From contig JBKJNY010000109.1 in NCBI GenBank assembly GCA_046593355.1, positions 70,987 to 134,986 on the forward strand: a stretch of DNA of 64,000 nt, in the 5' to 3' direction. Made by a program: the position numbers and the translations under genes. Below the pieces are notes generated by a model. That model was not told where the DNA came from. It made no database searches and saw nothing but the letters and a program-made list of their open reading frames with translations. This document shows, in pieces, positions 24,441 through 33,636 of this stretch (its first letter is position 1; the number at the start of each line of letters is the position of its first letter). The DNA comes from SXOA01 sp046593355 (GTDB lineage Bacteria > Planctomycetota > Planctomycetia > Pirellulales > Pirellulaceae).

Positions 24441-25352
24441 TCATCTCATCGTTGTCGTCGTATTCACCAATCCCAGGTCGCGACCCCGCAGTCTCCCCGC
24501 CACGCGGCGGGCGTGGCGAGCATTTTCACAAATGCCAAAGTAACTCGAGCCGCTGCCGCTCATTTGCTGGGCGATGGAGCCGGCGGTCTCGAATTCCTTG
24601 CGCAGACGGGCAATCCACGGGTTAAGTTGTGCGGCCGGCTCCTCCAGTCGATTGACCAGAGCGGATTTGACTACGTTCCAGATTCCCTTGCTCAGGCCGG
24701 ATTGTAACGTGCGTACGCTGGCCGGTGTGCAGGCCGGCCGGCAACCTTGATAAACCTGCGGCGTGGAGAGTCCGACCGGCGGACGAACGACCACCATGTG
24801 CAAGCGAATCGGCTGGGTGGGTTCGATGCGCTCTCCCCGGCCGCGGCAAATGGCGCTGCCGCTCCCCAGGAAAAATGGGATATCGCTGCCAAGTTCCGCC
24901 GCCAGCTCCACAAGCTGCTCGCGGCTCCAATTCAGCTCCCAGGCGATATTTGCCGCCACCAGGACCGCCGCCGCATCGCTAGAAGCTCCTCCCAGCCCTG
25001 CCGCGGACGGAATCCGTTTGACCAGGCGAATCTCTGCCCCGCGACCACATCGGCTACGCTGCTGCAAAAGGCTTGCCGCTTTAGTGACGATGTTCTCCTT
25101 CGGCGGCGGAAGGTCGCCGAGGGCGTATCGAGTCAAGCCCGCTGCCCAGCGGCAGTCCAACCGGATTTCCGGCGACCCGGTCGCCCGCAATGACAGCGAA
25201 TCATAGAGCCCAATCCGGCACATCAAGGTTTCGATCTCGTGGTAGCCGTCCGGCCGTTTGGCCAGAATTTCGAGAAAGAGATTGATCTTGGCGGGCGCCT
25301 GGATTTCGACTCGATCTGCTGCGATACGAACAAGCATTGACTCTGCTGCCAT
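24441..25352 (-). CDS. ispE: 4-diphosphocytidyl-2-C-methyl-D-erythritol kinase
   Basis: 303 residues, a GHMP-family kinase of the MEP isoprenoid pathway. Seen: the start of the fold PAKINLFLEILAKRPDGYHEIETLM, the phosphate-binding loop PSAAGLGGASSDAAAVL (the Pro-X3-Gly-Leu-Gly-X-Ser-Ser motif), and the C-terminal GSGSSYFG. A Cys/Arg-rich stretch near 95 (QQRSRCGRGAEIRLVKRIP) precedes the loop. It lies upstream of spoVG with a 106-base gap, so they may be cotranscribed. Confidence 0.95.
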   Translation of the reverse strand: MAAESMLVRIAADRVEIQAPAKINLFLEILAKRPDGYHEIETLMCRIGLYDSLSLRATGSPEIRLDCRWAAGLTRYALGDLPPPKENIVTKAASLLQQRSRCGRGAEIRLVKRIPSAAGLGGASSDAAAVLVAANIAWELNWSREQLVELAAELGSDIPFFLGSGSAICRGRGERIEPTQPIRLHMVVVRPPVGLSTPQVYQGCRPACTPASVRTLQSGLSKGIWNVVKSALVNRLEEPAAQLNPWIARLRKEFETAGSIAQQMSGSGSSYFGICENARHARRVAGRLRGRDLGLVNTTTTMR

Positions 25353-25528
25353 CCTGGGAAATCGTGTTTGCCGCCGGATCTGTAGGAATCCACGTCGGAA
25401 AGAACCCGGTCAGCGGAGAACGGCGAGTCGACGAACATCAAGGTGCAGCATCCAGGGGGGCCGTTCCCTCACCTTCCGATTGTACCGCTGCATAGCGCGG
25501 GGTCAATCTGAATGCGCGGGTTCATTCG

Positions 25529-26101
25529 CTACTCCGCCTTCTCCTGATAGAACTCCTTCTGGAAGTCCTCGTGGTCATAGTCCTCCACGGTCCAGCGGCC
25601 ATCGGCTTCCTTACGCATTTGCAGGATGATGCGGCGGCGGATGGGGGCCTCTTTCGAGGCGCTCGCGCTCATCCCTTGGTACTTGAAGTCCCCCGCTGCC
25701 GCCGCGAGGAACGTGACCCTCGCGGAACGCGGCTCGTCCTTGGTATTCACCTCAATGTCCGGTGCCTTGGTGATGCGGCACTCGGTGAACACATAGTTGG
25801 GCAATTCCTTCTGCACTCTCTGCTGAAGCGCCGAAGCTCGGGAATAGACGTGCCTCTGTACTGCCGGATGGTCATTCGCCTGCACATCGCGGGCAATTTG
25901 CTGGACGGTGGTTTCAAGGGCTTCGCGGTCGGTGACGACCACTCGCTCCATGATGAGCAGGGCGACAAACAAGGCAAATGCCGCCGCCAAAGCATACAGT
26001 ACTTCCTTGCGGCCGGTCATCACCCAGGCGATGGCGATGGGAACGCAGAGGACCAGTCCCAAAATGGCCACATACACGGGTCGGTCGAAGAACCAGTTCA
26101 T
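25529..26101 (-). CDS. Two-helix membrane hypothetical protein
   Basis: 190 residues from the ATG at 26101 (MNWFFDRPVYVAILG). Two transmembrane segments (about 8-26 and 33-51) are followed by a soluble domain that looks like a small mixed alpha/beta fold (VTFLAAAAGDFKYQG ... ADGRWTVEDYDHEDFQ). It could be NTF2-like or a lumazine-binding-like fold, but no motif proves it. It overlaps the gene upstream by 4 bases (ATGA), so the two are translated together. Confidence 0.75.
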   Translation of the reverse strand: MNWFFDRPVYVAILGLVLCVPIAIAWVMTGRKEVLYALAAAFALFVALLIMERVVVTDREALETTVQQIARDVQANDHPAVQRHVYSRASALQQRVQKELPNYVFTECRITKAPDIEVNTKDEPRSARVTFLAAAAGDFKYQGMSASASKEAPIRRRIILQMRKEADGRWTVEDYDHEDFQKEFYQEKAE

Positions 26102-26490
26102 AGGTTGCTCGTTGGGGTCGGAATTACAGCGCGCCGGCGCGTCCACCAAAACACCACCCAGGCAATCACCGTCGCCGCGGACAACCCGGCATAGAGCGGC
26201 CAAAGCGTGATGATCGTATTTTCCGGCGTTGACAGCTCAATGCTTGGCTCCTCGCCGCTGCGTATCTGCAGCGCCCGTTCCCGCCCTTGAAACTGCTGTT
26301 CGAGCTGCGCCTGCCGAGCAGCAAATTTCGGCCCGGCAATCGACAGGGCCACCAGCGCGAACATCCCAAACAAATACCCCCAAAACCACGCCGACTCCGT
26401 CACCGCACTATTCCGCAGCGTCAGCAAAAACGGCACGCCGGCGAACAGCACCAGCAGCGGCAAGAGGAGAAGGGTGTAGGAGAAGGGCAT
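26098..26490 (-). CDS. Membrane hypothetical protein coupled to the next gene
   Basis: 130 residues with three transmembrane segments (about 5-25, 35-53 and 98-116) and a helical charged stretch (ARQAQLEQQFQGRER) between the second and third. No family is recognised. The stop overlaps the start of the next gene by 4 bases, which suggests a small membrane complex. Confidence 0.7.
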   Translation of the reverse strand: MPFSYTLLLLPLLVLFAGVPFLLTLRNSAVTESAWFWGYLFGMFALVALSIAGPKFAARQAQLEQQFQGRERALQIRSGEEPSIELSTPENTIITLWPLYAGLSAATVIAWVVFWWTRRRAVIPTPTSNL

Positions 26491-26541
26491 GAAGGCATTA
26501 TAGCGGAGGCGGCGGGAGCCGGCCTTGAATGAGCGGTCCGT

Positions 26542-27291
26542 TTACGCCGCGAGTTCCCACCAAATGTTGTAAAGCGCATGGGCGATGACAAGTGGCCAGA
26601 CCCGGCGGAGCAGAAGAAAGATCACTCCGTAAACCAAACCAACGGCCATCCAGAATGCCAAGCCCGCGACTCCCTGATATCCATGGTAAGTACCGAATAG
26701 CGCCGCGGACAAAAGCACGGCGGCTCCCCGTGACCGCAGGAGATGCTCGAACCGCGTGACCAGGTAAGCGCGGGTCACGAGCTCTTCCGAGAAGGCACTC
26801 ACGACGTATTGCGGCACCATGAGCGCATAGTCCGCTGATTTTTCCAACCGAGGGTACTGATAGTCGGACGTGGCCCCAATGCCCCACGTCACGAAATCGT
26901 AGCAAAAACCGCAAGCCGCATGCGCGAGGAACAGCCCCACGCCCAGCAGCACGTCCCAGAGGCTGGGACGGGGCATTCCAAACCGGCCCCACGACTCCCC
27001 GCTGCGGTGAATCAGATACAGCGTCACGAAAATCGTGCAGCCGCTCATCACCGTGGCCTGTATCGCGTCAAGCCAGTAGGGGAGCGGGATTGACGGCGGC
27101 AGACGAAGTGAAATTCCCGCGTAAAGAATATACGGGACAACGCCGATGGCGAGGACCGCGCAGACCTCGCCCCAGATGGCGCTATCCGGCAACACTGCCG
27201 CGTCCTTCACGTCGGGCATGTGCAGCTCGTCGCCGTCTAATCCGTCCGCCTCGGGCTCGTCTTCCGTCGCAAAGTCTGCCGGGTCGCCCAT
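26542..27291 (-). CDS. CPBP family intramembrane glutamic endopeptidase
   Basis: 249 residues. An acidic cytosolic head (1-40) is followed by about seven transmembrane segments. The full signature is present: E169-E170-LVT-R174, H203 in FGTYHGYQG, and a late His in IAHALYNIWW. The family cleaves prenylated or membrane peptides; the substrate is unknown. It is the second CPBP gene in the window and, unlike the one at 12338, has the complete EExxxR motif. It lies 51 bases upstream of the membrane pair and may head that operon. Confidence 0.9.
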   Translation of the reverse strand: MGDPADFATEDEPEADGLDGDELHMPDVKDAAVLPDSAIWGEVCAVLAIGVVPYILYAGISLRLPPSIPLPYWLDAIQATVMSGCTIFVTLYLIHRSGESWGRFGMPRPSLWDVLLGVGLFLAHAACGFCYDFVTWGIGATSDYQYPRLEKSADYALMVPQYVVSAFSEELVTRAYLVTRFEHLLRSRGAAVLLSAALFGTYHGYQGVAGLAFWMAVGLVYGVIFLLLRRVWPLVIAHALYNIWWELAA

Positions 27292-27548
27292 GGGGCTAAT
27301 CTAGCGGCTATTCAGCGAGGAATCAAATCTCGCCTAGCGATAAGGGCCGATGTGTGGTTCTGGCAGGGAGTCGCCGGACCAGTTAGATGCGCCCTTGTCC
27401 GGAGAACGGTCGCTGCGGGTGCTTGTGAAGCTGGCGAGTGGGGGCACATGATGAGAGTTCGGCGAGGCGGCCCATGCCTCGCAACGAGTCCCGTGCCTAG
27501 CTGATACGTCGAAGGAATCAACGCCCGCGTGCAGAAAGTCGTGAAAAA

Positions 27549-27761
27549 ATGGTCCAGATAGGCGTACTGCTCGTGTCCATTGGCCTTGTGGTCCTGGGCA
27601 TCAAAGGCTTCACGGCAAGCGGAATCCCGTTTAGCAAGAAGACCACGCTCAGGGGCACTGCTGGCAAGGTCGTCGGCACTCTCTGCATTCTGGCGGGCGT
27701 GGCATTCATTCCCATGTTCTTGCTCGCCTTCTGGGGGTACGGAAGGCTCTTCGGTCAATGA
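27549..27761 (+). CDS. Small two-helix membrane protein
   Basis: 70 residues with two hydrophobic segments (3-20 and 40-64) joined by a basic loop (FSKKTTLRGTAGKVVG). The pattern GIPFSKKTTLRGTAGKVVG followed by LCILAGVAFIPMFLLAFW looks conserved in planctomycete small membrane proteins. The function is unknown. It is preceded by 257 gene-free bases and ends convergently with the RND gene. Confidence 0.65.
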   Translation: MVQIGVLLVSIGLVVLGIKGFTASGIPFSKKTTLRGTAGKVVGTLCILAGVAFIPMFLLAFWGYGRLFGQ

Positions 27762-27793
27762 TTTCTCGCCTCACGGACTGGGCCTGACTTTCG

Positions 27794-30700
27794 CTACCCC
27801 TTCTTCTCCTGCCGCAGCGACCGCAGCACGCCCGCTTTGCTGGGAGCGGGGATCCCGCCGGGATGACCTTCGTCGGTTCGTTCCGACGTGCGGCCGTCAG
27901 GCAGGAAACCGTCGGTTTCGGCAGCCGCTTCTGCCTTCGCGGCTGCGAGCTCTTCCTCGGTAGCACCGATGAGCTCCGGATGGATCGGGCGAACCGGCTC
28001 GTCCTTCTTCTTCCGCGGCTTGAAGACCAGGCCCAAGGGGCCGGCCAGGAGCGCGGGGAAGAAGATGAGCTCGGCGACCACTCCCATGAACAGGATGACT
28101 AGCATCAGGTAGCCGAACCGCTGGGTCGGCGTGAAGGTGGACAGGGCGAAGATGGAGAGCCCGATGCCGCTGATGATGGCGGCTTGCAAAGTGGGAGTGG
28201 CGCAGTGCTTGTACGCGGCCAGGATGGCCAGCTTGCGGTCCCCCAGCCGGTCCAACTCCTCGCGATACCAGTTGAGGTAGTGGATGGTGTCGTCCACCGC
28301 CACGCCCAGGGCGATGCTCGCCGTCATCATGGCTCCGACGTCCACGTCAATCTTCAACCAGCCCATGCCGCCGAAGACCATCACCACCGGTAGCACGTTG
28401 GGGAGCATCGCCACGATTCCCGCCCAGAAGCTGCGGGAGATGAACATCATCAGGGGCGTGATGGTGAGGAAGGACCAGATGGTGCTGCTGATGAGGCTGT
28501 CGAGCAATGCCCGCTGGGCTTTGTAAACGATGGGCACGACACCGGTATAGACCGCCCCCATCTTGCTGGGGTTCTGCTTGAACGCGACTGCGTTGGCAAT
28601 CTCGTCCATCGAGGCCCCGACCGGCGGAGCGAAGCGGCTTTTGCTGGCGTCGATGAAGACCTGGGAGTGTTTCTGAATTTCCGTGATGTCATAGCTGGCG
28701 TGCTTATCGACGAGCACGACGCAGTCGTACCCGGCCAGCACCTTGGCCCAATCATGCGTGGCGTTTGCATCGAGAGCATGGACCGCCACCTTCAGCCGGG
28801 CGTTTTTTAGCAGGTCGCGGAGACTGCGGGCGAAAATCGGGGTCTGGTCAACAGGGGAATTGGTCGCCAGCCGCGGGGTCGACGCATCGGCGGCGATCTT
28901 GCCGCCGGTTTCCTCCGCGGCAACTTGGGCCGGCACGCCGAGGAGCAATACCTTGGAAGCGGCAAGCTTGACGGAGGCTGGATTGAACGGCGTGCCTCTC
29001 TTGATTGCCGCCTGTTTGGCTAACTGCACTTTGTGTTCGCCCAAAGCCTTCAAAACCGTATCCCGCTGGTGCTGGGCCAGCATCACCGGCTCAATGGCTT
29101 CCTTGAGCTGCTCGTTGAACGCCCCGTAGTCGGTCCCCTGCGTGGCGGGGAGGCGGAGACTGATTCGCCACAGCTCCGCGCCAGTCGTTTCTTCCATCCG
29201 CAGGTAGTCGCTTTCCAACAACTTTTGCTTATGGGCTTCCAGCCGCGAGCTGGTCATGTTGCGGACGGTGCTCTTCTTGACGCTCGGCAGCGGACGGACA
29301 AAGGTGGCGGCGCTCGTGGAGTTGCCGACGATGCCGCGCCCCTGCGGGCCGAATTCTTCCTCAATCACCTGCTGCACGCGGGTGGCCACTTCCATCCGGT
29401 CGATGAACGGCAGTTGGATCTGCTCCGCCAGCAGGTTGCGGTTCGCCGCTTTGCCCAATTCGGCGTCGGACGGCCGCAGCGAGGACTTGGGAATGGAGAC
29501 GATCACCTCCATCGGCATCAGCGGCCCGAGCTTCTCTTCCAGCTTGGTGTAGTCGCGGATGATTTTGGCTTCGGAATGGAACATCTTGAGCATGTTGACC
29601 GAGGTCTTCATGTCCTTGATGCCGTAGCAGAAGAAGCCGATGACCAGGATGCAGCCGATGGCCACGAGTGCGTGATGGCGGATGATGAACGAACCCATCA
29701 GGTTCCAGAAGCCGCTGAGGTATTTGTCCAGCCAGGGTCCGTCGGTTTGGCCTTCGGCCGGCTTGGCCCGCTTCTTCTGCGGCCAGATTTGCAGGGCCGC
29801 GGGAAGGTAGGTGAACGTGACGATCAGCGTGGCCAGGACGCCGAGGGCGGAGAAGATGCCGAACTTCTGGATCGGCACCAGTTGGCTGGTGAGCAAGGAG
29901 ACCAGGCCAATGGACGTGGTGATGGTGCAGAACATCGCGGGCTTCCAGCCGTGGGCGATGGCCCGTTCCGGCGCTCCTTCATAACCGTGGTCGGTGACGG
30001 CCTGGTAATAGTAATTGATGATGTGCGCGGCCCCGGAGAGGCCCAGGACATACACCAGAGCCGGCATGGTCATGAGGATGGCGTCCATGCTGCAGCCGCA
30101 CCACCCGACGAAGGCAAGGCTCATCACGGCGCTGATGCCACCGATGAAGAACACCATGATGGTGGCCGAAATGCTCCGGAAGCAGGCCAGCGAGAGGCAG
30201 GTTCCCAGCAACGCGGTCAGTCCGATGAGCCGGACCAGGGTGATGGTCCCTTCTTCATCGATGGCCACGTTGTCCACCGGCGGGCCGCCCAGCCACAGCC
30301 CTTCGCCCGTGTGGTCCTTCTTCGCCACGTTGCAATCTTCGGCAATCTCGTACAACCGTCCATACGGCTTGCCGAGCATGCCACGGCCGACAACGAGGTG
30401 CAGATTGGCGCGGGCGGCGTCCGTGAGGGTCAGGACGATGCAAGTCTGGCGGGGGGCGGCCGGATTGACGGCGTCGGCGGGGCCGTAGAGCGTCCCTTGC
30501 AGGCGGCGATAAGCCTCAGCTTCGGGGTTCTTCAGGTCGGAGAGCTCTCCGCCTGGGCGTACCAAACTGTCCAGGACTGAAGGGCCTGAGGTGACCGACT
30601 TGAAGAGCTGAGCTCGCAGGCGGCGAGGCTCCTGGTGATACCAAGCGCCGTCCTTCGCGCCGAACGCGGCGACAAGCTCGCCTTGCAGGCTCGGCCCGTT

Positions 30701-31315
30701 GATTTTGCGGGAAGCGGCCCGCCACAGCCCCATCAGCGGGGCATCGACGCCGTTCCAACGAAAGAGATCCCCTGCGGGAGTGATGTAGTACCAGCTCTCA
30801 CTGTTGAGCGTGATGTCTGTCGAAGAGCGTCCGCGGAGCCACTTTTCGCCTTGGCCACCCCAGTTCTCATGCTGCTCGCCCGTGAGGTACAAGCCAAGCT
30901 GGTCGCCAATAAACTCGCCGCGCTGGAAATAGCGAATGGCGTTTTCGGGCTTGATCCCTGTCGCTTCCGGTGCTTCGCTTGTGGTTTCGCCTGCCTCAGC
31001 GGTTTTGGTTTGCACCAATTGGCTCGGCGGAACTTCCGGCTCGAGCTTCTTCATGAACAGTTGAAAGCGGGCGTCCGCAGCATTGCCGTGGCAGCCCTCC
31101 CAACTGGCGACGACGAAGGTTTCGCTGACAAAATGCTGGCGGAACCAATCGAGGTCGGCGGTCTCCGGAAAATCCTTCGGCAGCCAATCCTTGAGGTCGT
31201 TCTTCATCCCCTGGACCGACATCCGCGCCCCCCGCAGGGCGAAGGGGACGAGGAAAAAGACGACCATCAGGATGATGATCGCGCGGCGGGCGAAGAAGGA
31301 GGGCTTGGCGGACAT
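27794..31315 (-). CDS. RND/MMPL family transporter with two sterol-sensing-like domains
   Basis: 1173 residues. The first helix (about 10-28) is followed by a large periplasmic domain, five helices (about 370-530) with the MMPL-type motif MDAILMTMPALVYVLGLSGAAH, a second helix near 560, a second periplasmic domain (about 585-930), five more helices (about 940-1110) with VDVGAMMTASIALGVAVDDTIHYL, and a charged cytosolic tail. This is the HpnN/MMPL layout, so lipid or hopanoid-like substrates are plausible but unproven. No membrane fusion protein is adjacent. The tail after residue 1110 is longer than usual (GATEEELAAAKAEAAAETDG). Confidence 0.9.
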   Translation of the reverse strand: MSAKPSFFARRAIIILMVVFFLVPFALRGARMSVQGMKNDLKDWLPKDFPETADLDWFRQHFVSETFVVASWEGCHGNAADARFQLFMKKLEPEVPPSQLVQTKTAEAGETTSEAPEATGIKPENAIRYFQRGEFIGDQLGLYLTGEQHENWGGQGEKWLRGRSSTDITLNSESWYYITPAGDLFRWNGVDAPLMGLWRAASRKINGPSLQGELVAAFGAKDGAWYHQEPRRLRAQLFKSVTSGPSVLDSLVRPGGELSDLKNPEAEAYRRLQGTLYGPADAVNPAAPRQTCIVLTLTDAARANLHLVVGRGMLGKPYGRLYEIAEDCNVAKKDHTGEGLWLGGPPVDNVAIDEEGTITLVRLIGLTALLGTCLSLACFRSISATIMVFFIGGISAVMSLAFVGWCGCSMDAILMTMPALVYVLGLSGAAHIINYYYQAVTDHGYEGAPERAIAHGWKPAMFCTITTSIGLVSLLTSQLVPIQKFGIFSALGVLATLIVTFTYLPAALQIWPQKKRAKPAEGQTDGPWLDKYLSGFWNLMGSFIIRHHALVAIGCILVIGFFCYGIKDMKTSVNMLKMFHSEAKIIRDYTKLEEKLGPLMPMEVIVSIPKSSLRPSDAELGKAANRNLLAEQIQLPFIDRMEVATRVQQVIEEEFGPQGRGIVGNSTSAATFVRPLPSVKKSTVRNMTSSRLEAHKQKLLESDYLRMEETTGAELWRISLRLPATQGTDYGAFNEQLKEAIEPVMLAQHQRDTVLKALGEHKVQLAKQAAIKRGTPFNPASVKLAASKVLLLGVPAQVAAEETGGKIAADASTPRLATNSPVDQTPIFARSLRDLLKNARLKVAVHALDANATHDWAKVLAGYDCVVLVDKHASYDITEIQKHSQVFIDASKSRFAPPVGASMDEIANAVAFKQNPSKMGAVYTGVVPIVYKAQRALLDSLISSTIWSFLTITPLMMFISRSFWAGIVAMLPNVLPVVMVFGGMGWLKIDVDVGAMMTASIALGVAVDDTIHYLNWYREELDRLGDRKLAILAAYKHCATPTLQAAIISGIGLSIFALSTFTPTQRFGYLMLVILFMGVVAELIFFPALLAGPLGLVFKPRKKKDEPVRPIHPELIGATEEELAAAKAEAAAETDGFLPDGRTSERTDEGHPGGIPAPSKAGVLRSLRQEKKG

Positions 31316-31662
31316 AGGCTTCTGGCGCGGAAGGAAGGGCGGGCAACAGAGGCGGTGAGGGGGCTGCTGTGGCAGGTATAAACGGCCCCTTCATCACTTT
31401 CGGCACCCGGTGAAATCAACCTTAACCGCCGGCCCTCGCCGCGAGGATGGATTGTGGGAACTTTCCTCGCCCGCGCATCACATTCAGGGGGCGTGGGAAT
31501 CTGTAGGACGGGCAGAAAGTGCGCAGAAAGCACGGCTTTCGTAGCCGGCAAAGTCGACCACTCATGGTCCGCTCGCGACGGAGATGAGGGGCGCAAGCAA
31601 ATGGCCCCGACTCAAAATGGAGACGGAGCGCATGCAATCCCATGGAGGCGAGAAGCGGCAGG
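31316..31662. other. Gene-free stretch upstream of the RND transporter
   Basis: 347 bases. No frame has coding character, and no repeat or clear promoter was found. It should hold the promoter of the RND gene. Confidence 0.5.
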
Positions 31663-31893
31663 CTACTTCTTGCGGTTGTCGGTGCGGTTCTTCTTGGTGG
31701 TCTGCCCTACGATGCCGCCGCGGCCGCCGACGCGGGCATGTTCGCCGGCGGTGGTGAAGTTACCGAGGCGGCGCTTGGGGTCTTGCTCGTTGGGTGGCGC
31801 GCCGTGCGGCTGAGCAGCGCCGGATTGATTGATCGTCCGCTTTTTCACGGTCGGTTTGACGGCGGACTTGGACTTCAGTTTCTTCGTGGCCAT
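31663..31893 (-). CDS. Small basic protein
   Basis: 76 residues with a lysine-rich head (MATKKLKSKSAVKPTVKKR), a central motif PNEQDPKRRLGNFTTAGEHARVGGRG, and a basic tail. It has no membrane segment and is probably disordered. The motif looks like a conserved short planctomycete protein; a nucleic-acid-binding role is only a guess. CGGAGA precedes the ATG at SD distance. Confidence 0.65.
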   Translation of the reverse strand: MATKKLKSKSAVKPTVKKRTINQSGAAQPHGAPPNEQDPKRRLGNFTTAGEHARVGGRGGIVGQTTKKNRTDNRKK

Positions 31894-31922
31894 GTTCAGT
31901 CTCCGGGAATTGGTTTAGTTCA

Positions 31923-32219
31923 TTAGTGCTTGGAAGGGCGCTCGCCGCCGGTTTCTCGCGGCCGGCCGGAAAGCGCGGCTTCGCCGCCGTCGTTCTCTGG
32001 CGGCAGCGAGACGACAATTTTTTTCTCGCGGCGGGCGAGGGGATCATCGTGAGCAGTGCCGGGAATCGATTCCGTCGTTGGCCCGCCGGCGAGCCCCGGT
32101 TCATCGTCCCTCGGAATATCGGGGTAGGGGTCGTCCCGATCCGGCGGCAAGTGGCCTGTCGAGTCCGGGCGAACTGACAACTTGGGGTCGGGTTTTCCGG
32201 CAGATGTCTGGCTCGGCAT
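31923..32219 (-). CDS. Small disordered hypothetical protein
   Basis: 98 residues from the ATG at 32219, with GTGGAG upstream. It is rich in Pro, Asp, Gly and Glu (PPDRDDPYPDIPRDDEPG) with one more regular stretch, ARREKKIVVSLPPEND. No family is known. It lies just upstream of the small basic protein in the same direction (29 bases). Its reality rests on start-site quality and frame length only. Confidence 0.5.
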   Translation of the reverse strand: MPSQTSAGKPDPKLSVRPDSTGHLPPDRDDPYPDIPRDDEPGLAGGPTTESIPGTAHDDPLARREKKIVVSLPPENDGGEAALSGRPRETGGERPSKH

Positions 32220-32299
32220 GGGAGGCTCCACTATTGGTGAGCAGGCGACCAAGTATGGATGTGCAAATCTGATACCGCGATGCCGTCCCGGACGAACCG

Positions 32300-33022
32300 C
32301 TATGGCGCTAACTTGGGCGAGGAGATCGCCATTTGCCTGGCATCTCTCCACCAAAGAAAGACAAACAAGGGCATCATTGCGAGCGCCCCCCACTGGTAAA
32401 CTGATAGCCCCAATTCCAATCTGGTCTCCGGCCGGATGAACTCCGTCACAAACCGATAGCCCAGATAAACCAAGATGTAGAGCTTGATGAGCTGACCCCG
32501 AAACGCTCCGCGCTGTTGAAGGGCGAGCAGCACGCCGGCAATCGACAAGTGAAAGGCGGCCTCATAAAGCTGCGTCGGATGCCGCGGGAACGAGTCGCCG
32601 GAGGTGGGAAACGCAACACCCCACGGAAGACTTGTCGGCGTGCCAAAGCAACAACCGCCGACGAAGCAGGCGACGCGGCCAATCGCGACCGCCACGGCGC
32701 AGGGGACGGCGAAGGTATCCCCCGTCTTCACCCGGATGTCCAGCGTCCACTTGGCCAGCTCCACGCCAAAATACCCGCCGATGATCCCGCATATGATCGT
32801 CTTGCCGTCGGACAGCCAGGCCGAGCCATCGAGAAATCGATTCCAATCCAGCACCGCAAACGGCAACTTGGCTCCGATCATCGCCCCGCAAAAGGCCCCG
32901 ACGCCTATTGCCAGCTTCTGCCACCAGAGCAGCGGCAGGCTGGCTTGCGTCTTTCGGAGCAGCAAGCTGCAGGTCGCCAGTGCCGCGAACATGATCAGGG
33001 GATAGCGGTAATCGTGATTCAT
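32300..33022 (-). CDS. Prolipoprotein diacylglyceryl transferase (Lgt) family protein, divergent
   Basis: 240 residues from the ATG at 33022, with about seven membrane helices. Lgt-type motifs: DGKTIICGIIGGYFGV (the GGKTxxGGxxG region), GRVACFVGGCCFG in place of the Lgt signature GRxGNFxNxExxG, RHPTQLYE, and EFIRPE. The Arg of the signature and the His-Pro are kept, but both Asn residues and the Glu are replaced by Cys/Gly. It may transfer a different group or act on a different acceptor than canonical Lgt. Confidence 0.85.
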   Translation of the reverse strand: MNHDYRYPLIMFAALATCSLLLRKTQASLPLLWWQKLAIGVGAFCGAMIGAKLPFAVLDWNRFLDGSAWLSDGKTIICGIIGGYFGVELAKWTLDIRVKTGDTFAVPCAVAVAIGRVACFVGGCCFGTPTSLPWGVAFPTSGDSFPRHPTQLYEAAFHLSIAGVLLALQQRGAFRGQLIKLYILVYLGYRFVTEFIRPETRLELGLSVYQWGALAMMPLFVFLWWRDARQMAISSPKLAP

Positions 33023-33035
33023 GTGCAATTGTTGC

Positions 33036-33041
33036 TATAAT
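33036..33041 (+). promoter_or_regulatory. -10 box candidate of the DUF4258 pair
   Basis: TATAAT in the context GCTATAATCCTGG, about 50 bases before the DUF4258 ATG. No convincing -35 box. Confidence 0.4.
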
Positions 33042-33091
33042 CCTGGCGACCCAGCAAGAATTGCAGACATGTGTTTAAGCGAGACGAATCC

Positions 33092-33382
33092 ATGAAGGGA
33101 GAACTTGCGGCAATTATCAGACGCCTGGTTGCCGAGGAGAAATATCTCATCGGTCAACATGCCATCGAGCGTCTTGAGGAACGAGGTATAATGGAGTGGC
33201 AGGCGGTTGCCGGTGTCGAGGATGGCGAACTGATTATGGAGCGCCCTGACGCGAGTCCCAACCCGACTGTTGAATTCGCTCAGCGGCTTCCCGATGGCAC
33301 GGAGTTCAAGGCGGTATGGTCGCACCTTCGTCAAAGCGGAGTTGCGAAATTGGTAACGGTCCATTTCTTCGATGAGGAATGA
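33092..33382 (+). CDS. DUF4258 domain protein (toxin-like)
   Basis: 96 residues from the ATG at 33092; a GTG at 33071 would add seven. The family motif QHAIERLEERGI sits at about 21-32, followed by a beta-rich half ending TVHFFDEE. DUF4258 proteins have a BrnT/RelE-like small fold and are often half of toxin-antitoxin-like pairs. The stop overlaps the ATG of the next gene (ATGA), so the two are translationally coupled. Confidence 0.75.
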   Translation: MKGELAAIIRRLVAEEKYLIGQHAIERLEERGIMEWQAVAGVEDGELIMERPDASPNPTVEFAQRLPDGTEFKAVWSHLRQSGVAKLVTVHFFDEE

Positions 33383-33612
33383 CAATGCAAGTCCCAGGAA
33401 AACGAGTAAAGCGAACCCGTCTGGTTCAAAGCGACCGCTACGTCGTTGCCGTGGAGGTTGAAATGGTGATTCCCCTTGATGATCCGAATGAACCCTGTTT
33501 GGAAGCCGAAGCGGTTCAGTTTCTTCGTGAGGTAAAGCAACATGCGGATCAGGGGAACATCGATTGGCTGAAGAGTCACGGTAAGGTGTTTGCCGCGGTG
33601 GAGGTTGCGTAG
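33379..33612 (+). CDS. Partner of the DUF4258 protein
   Basis: 77 residues starting ATGACAATG; the second ATG would remove two residues. A beta-hairpin-like start (LVQSDRYVVAVEVEMVIP), an acidic middle (DDPNEPCLEAEAVQFLREV) and a C-terminal helix (GNIDWLKSHGKVFAAV). It is acidic overall, as antitoxins often are, but no DNA-binding motif is visible. The assignment as antitoxin is inference from coupling and size. Confidence 0.65.
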   Translation: MTMQVPGKRVKRTRLVQSDRYVVAVEVEMVIPLDDPNEPCLEAEAVQFLREVKQHADQGNIDWLKSHGKVFAAVEVA

Positions 33613-33636
33613 AGTCATTCAGTCGTCCGTCAGAGC

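Noticed and set aside
27312..27758. Open frame on the minus strand opposite the small membrane protein
   Set aside because: Its translation has no structure or family, while the plus-strand frame has two clear membrane helices.
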